Positions 47,798 through 48,682 of a stretch of 48,682 nt of DNA are shown here, one piece after another (position 1 is the first letter of the stretch; each line of letters starts with the position of its first letter). The notes beneath the pieces are model-generated. The model was not told where the DNA came from. It saw only the letters and a list, made by a program, of their open reading frames with translations, and ran no database searches. This stretch comes from an uncultured Thermanaerothrix sp. GTDB taxonomy: Bacteria > Chloroflexota > Anaerolineae > Anaerolineales > Anaerolineaceae. The stretch spans positions 1-48,682 of the forward strand of contig NZ_CALIMF010000030.1 of the NCBI RefSeq assembly GCF_938028735.1, given 5' to 3'. A program made the position numbers and the translations under genes.

Positions 47798-48136
47798 TCA
47801 ACTCAAGATCAAACGAATCAGCCAGGAGAACAGGAAGTCCAACAACCCCAAAACGAGACTCATCCCGAACATGACCACCAGGACAATCTTGGTCAGACGC
47901 CAGGCTTCCTCTGGAGTTGGCCAGGTCACCTTGCGCAATTCGCCCATAGTTTCACGCCACCAGCGCACCAGCGCCTTCGGTTGCTTGCTTTTCTCGGGCG
48001 ACTTGGCTTTCTCGGCCGCTTTGGGCTTCTCGGCGACCCGCGCTTTCTCAACCGCCTTCGGTTTCTCAGCCACTGCAGGCTGGACGGCGGCCTTGGGTTG
48101 GGTATTGGGCTTGGACTTCACCTTTTTCTCAGCCAC
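47798..48136 (-). CDS. secE: preprotein translocase subunit SecE
   Basis: 112 residues from GTG 48136 with AGGAG upstream; an ATG six bases before is out of frame. The first ~55 residues are a Lys/Ala/Glu/Pro low-complexity stretch of near repeats (AEKPKAVEK, AEKPKAAEK). The SecE core follows: amphipathic helix WWRETMGELRKVTWPTPEEAWR, then a single membrane helix IVLVVMFGMSLVLGLLDFLFSWLI. It clamps SecY in the translocon. The N-terminal extension is longer than in the minimal ~65-residue SecE proteins. Confidence 0.96.
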   Translation of the reverse strand: MAEKKVKSKPNTQPKAAVQPAVAEKPKAVEKARVAEKPKAAEKAKSPEKSKQPKALVRWWRETMGELRKVTWPTPEEAWRLTKIVLVVMFGMSLVLGLLDFLFSWLIRLILS

Positions 48137-48160
48137 GACATACTCCTTGTTTTCAGGGCA

Positions 48161-48186
48161 GACGCCGTCACCTTACCGACGGCGTC
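48161..48186 (-). promoter_or_regulatory. hairpin between tRNA-Trp and secE
   Basis: Perfect 9-bp stem GACGCCGTC / GACGGCGTC with an 8-nt loop, no U-run. It may mark processing between the tRNA and the secE message or partial termination. Confidence 0.5.
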
Positions 48187-48199
48187 CCCTTCATCGAGG

Positions 48200-48273
48200 C
48201 AGGCCAGGCAGGACTCGAACCCACAACCTCCTGTTTTGGAGACAGGCGCTCTGCCAAATTGAGCTACTGGCCT
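48200..48273 (-). tRNA. trnW: tRNA-Trp (anticodon CCA)
   Basis: 74-nt cloverleaf on the minus strand. Acceptor AGGCCAG / CTGGCCT with discriminator G; D-arm TAGCTCAATTTGGCAGAGC; anticodon stem CCTGT / ACAGG around loop CTCCAAA with anticodon CCA; T-arm GTGGGTTCGAGTCCTGC. The 3' CCA is not encoded (CCT follows the discriminator). The place between rpmG and secE is common for tRNA-Trp in bacteria. Confidence 0.97.
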
Positions 48274-48289
48274 GCATTGCGTTGTATTA

Positions 48290-48314
48290 TTATAACTCAA
48301 AAATTGAGTTATAA
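48290..48314. repeat. 25-bp perfect AT-rich palindrome between rpmG and tRNA-Trp
   Basis: TTATAACTCAA (48290-48300), AAA, TTGAGTTATAA (48304-48314): 11-bp perfect arms. It overlaps a TATAAT -10-like hexamer on the minus strand (48294-48289), 16 nt before the tRNA. It could be an operator or an rpmG 3' hairpin. Confidence 0.5.
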
Positions 48315-48328
48315 CGCGCCTGAATCCG

Positions 48329-48499
48329 CTATTTCGTCTCGCGGTGCAAAGTGTGCTTGCGACACCGCGGACAGTACTTCTTGATTTCCAAGCGCCCGGG
48401 ATCGTTACGGCGATTCTTCTCGGTGGTGTAATTGCGTTCTTTGCAATCTGTGCACGCCAGCGTGATCACCAGGCGGATATCTTTCTTCTTAGAAGCCAT
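48329..48499 (-). CDS. rpmG: 50S ribosomal protein L33
   Basis: 56 residues, ATG 48499, too short for ordinary ORF cut-offs. The sequence starts [20 protein letters not shown], has [20 protein letters not shown] and ends [14 protein letters not shown]. Both CxxC pairs (CTDC, CPRC) are kept, so this is the zinc-binding (C+) form of L33. It lies between tuf and tRNA-Trp in the conserved translation cluster. Confidence 0.97.
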   Translation of the reverse strand: MASKKKDIRLVITLACTDCKERNYTTEKNRRNDPGRLEIKKYCPRCRKHTLHRETK

Positions 48500-48542
48500 A
48501 CTTTTCTCACCTCACTCAGCCCTCGCGGGCAGATCCTAACCC

Positions 48543-48682
48543 CTAGTCCAAAATCTTGGTGATGACGCCGGCGCCCACGGTCAAGCCACCTTCGCGGATC
48601 GCAAACTTCGACCCCTGCTCCAGCGCCACCGGCACGATCAACTCCACTTCCATGTTCACGTTGTCGCCCGGCATCACCATCT
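48543..48682 (-). CDS. tuf: elongation factor Tu (C-terminal end only)
   Basis: The window edge cuts the gene; 45 codons remain, ending at TAG 48545-48543. They read [20 protein letters not shown] and end [20 protein letters not shown], the exact C-terminal barrel of EF-Tu. EF-Tu delivers aminoacyl-tRNA to the ribosome as a GTP complex. It is the upstream neighbour of rpmG on the minus strand, in the same order as other bacteria. Confidence 0.98.
   Translation of the reverse strand, partial: MVMPGDNVNMEVELIVPVALEQGSKFAIREGGLTVGAGVITKILD

Noticed and set aside
47172..48314. 380-codon plus-strand open frame opposite nusG and secE
   Set aside because: It is antisense to clearly conserved genes and runs through the tRNA; an artefact of high-GC codon bias.

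Overview
The window looks like a chromosome segment of a Chloroflexota bacterium, probably Anaerolineae or a close class. This rests on moderately GC-rich DNA, many Thr/Pro-rich lipoprotein linkers, an F420-type (DDN-like) oxidoreductase, DUF4013 and YbbR/CdaA proteins, GTG/TTG starts and several apparently leaderless genes. No phage, transposon, CRISPR array or rRNA was seen. It is mostly core genome with a few accessory islands.

Layout. 1-2.7 kb: truncated Elp3 radical-SAM gene, a SAM methyltransferase, an anchored hypothetical protein and an OsmC protein. 2.9-4.9 kb: a cysK-cysE operon (minus strand) behind a consensus promoter and a ~250-nt leader. The leader encodes a 26-residue peptide with three Cys codons followed by competing hairpins, i.e. 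a candidate cysteine attenuator. 5-8 kb: DoxX, tandem VOC and two small membrane proteins. 8.1-11.2 kb: a (alpha/alpha)6-barrel glycosidase translationally coupled to two PstA/DarA-like c-di-AMP receptor genes. 11.2-11.9 kb: a long non-coding stretch with a consensus promoter, a pseudoknotted RNA closed by an 11-bp terminal helix, and a convergent small RNA. 11.9-15.5 kb: a SipW/TasA-type surface-fibre island made of two TasA-like subunits, an ER-type (Ser-His) signal peptidase fused to a large membrane domain, and a third SipW-type substrate with a Thr/Pro tail. 15.6-19.2 kb: DUF3048 lipoprotein, a promoter-to-terminator small transcription unit, nucleoside phosphorylase, an orphan DNA methyltransferase and YjbQ.

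19.3-29.5 kb is central metabolism: aconitase and an isocitrate dehydrogenase whose NADP-binding residues are replaced, PdxST for vitamin B6, an amino-acid ABC transporter (binding protein plus permease, no ATPase) behind a second leader-peptide attenuator, and an IclR regulator followed by a mitochondrial-type citrate synthase. 29.5-38.9 kb: L,D-transpeptidase, ferritin-like/VIT1 iron protein, and the operon coaE(fusion)-cdaA-cdaR-der that makes c-di-AMP; then a DDN-like oxidoreductase, SuhB phosphatase and a response regulator. 39-44.5 kb: GGDEF cyclase, small proteins, FmdB zinc ribbon, an LPG-synthase-like flippase and a FAD oxidoreductase.

44.5-48.7 kb is the translation block read on the minus strand: tuf (partial), rpmG, tRNA-Trp, secE, nusG, rplK, rplA, L10 leader, rplJ, rplL. 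It ends in a terminator rather than continuing into rpoBC.

Recurring theme: at least seven starts lie 6-9 nt behind a -10 hexamer, and two of these are leader peptides. Leaderless translation therefore seems to be used both for ordinary genes and for attenuation.
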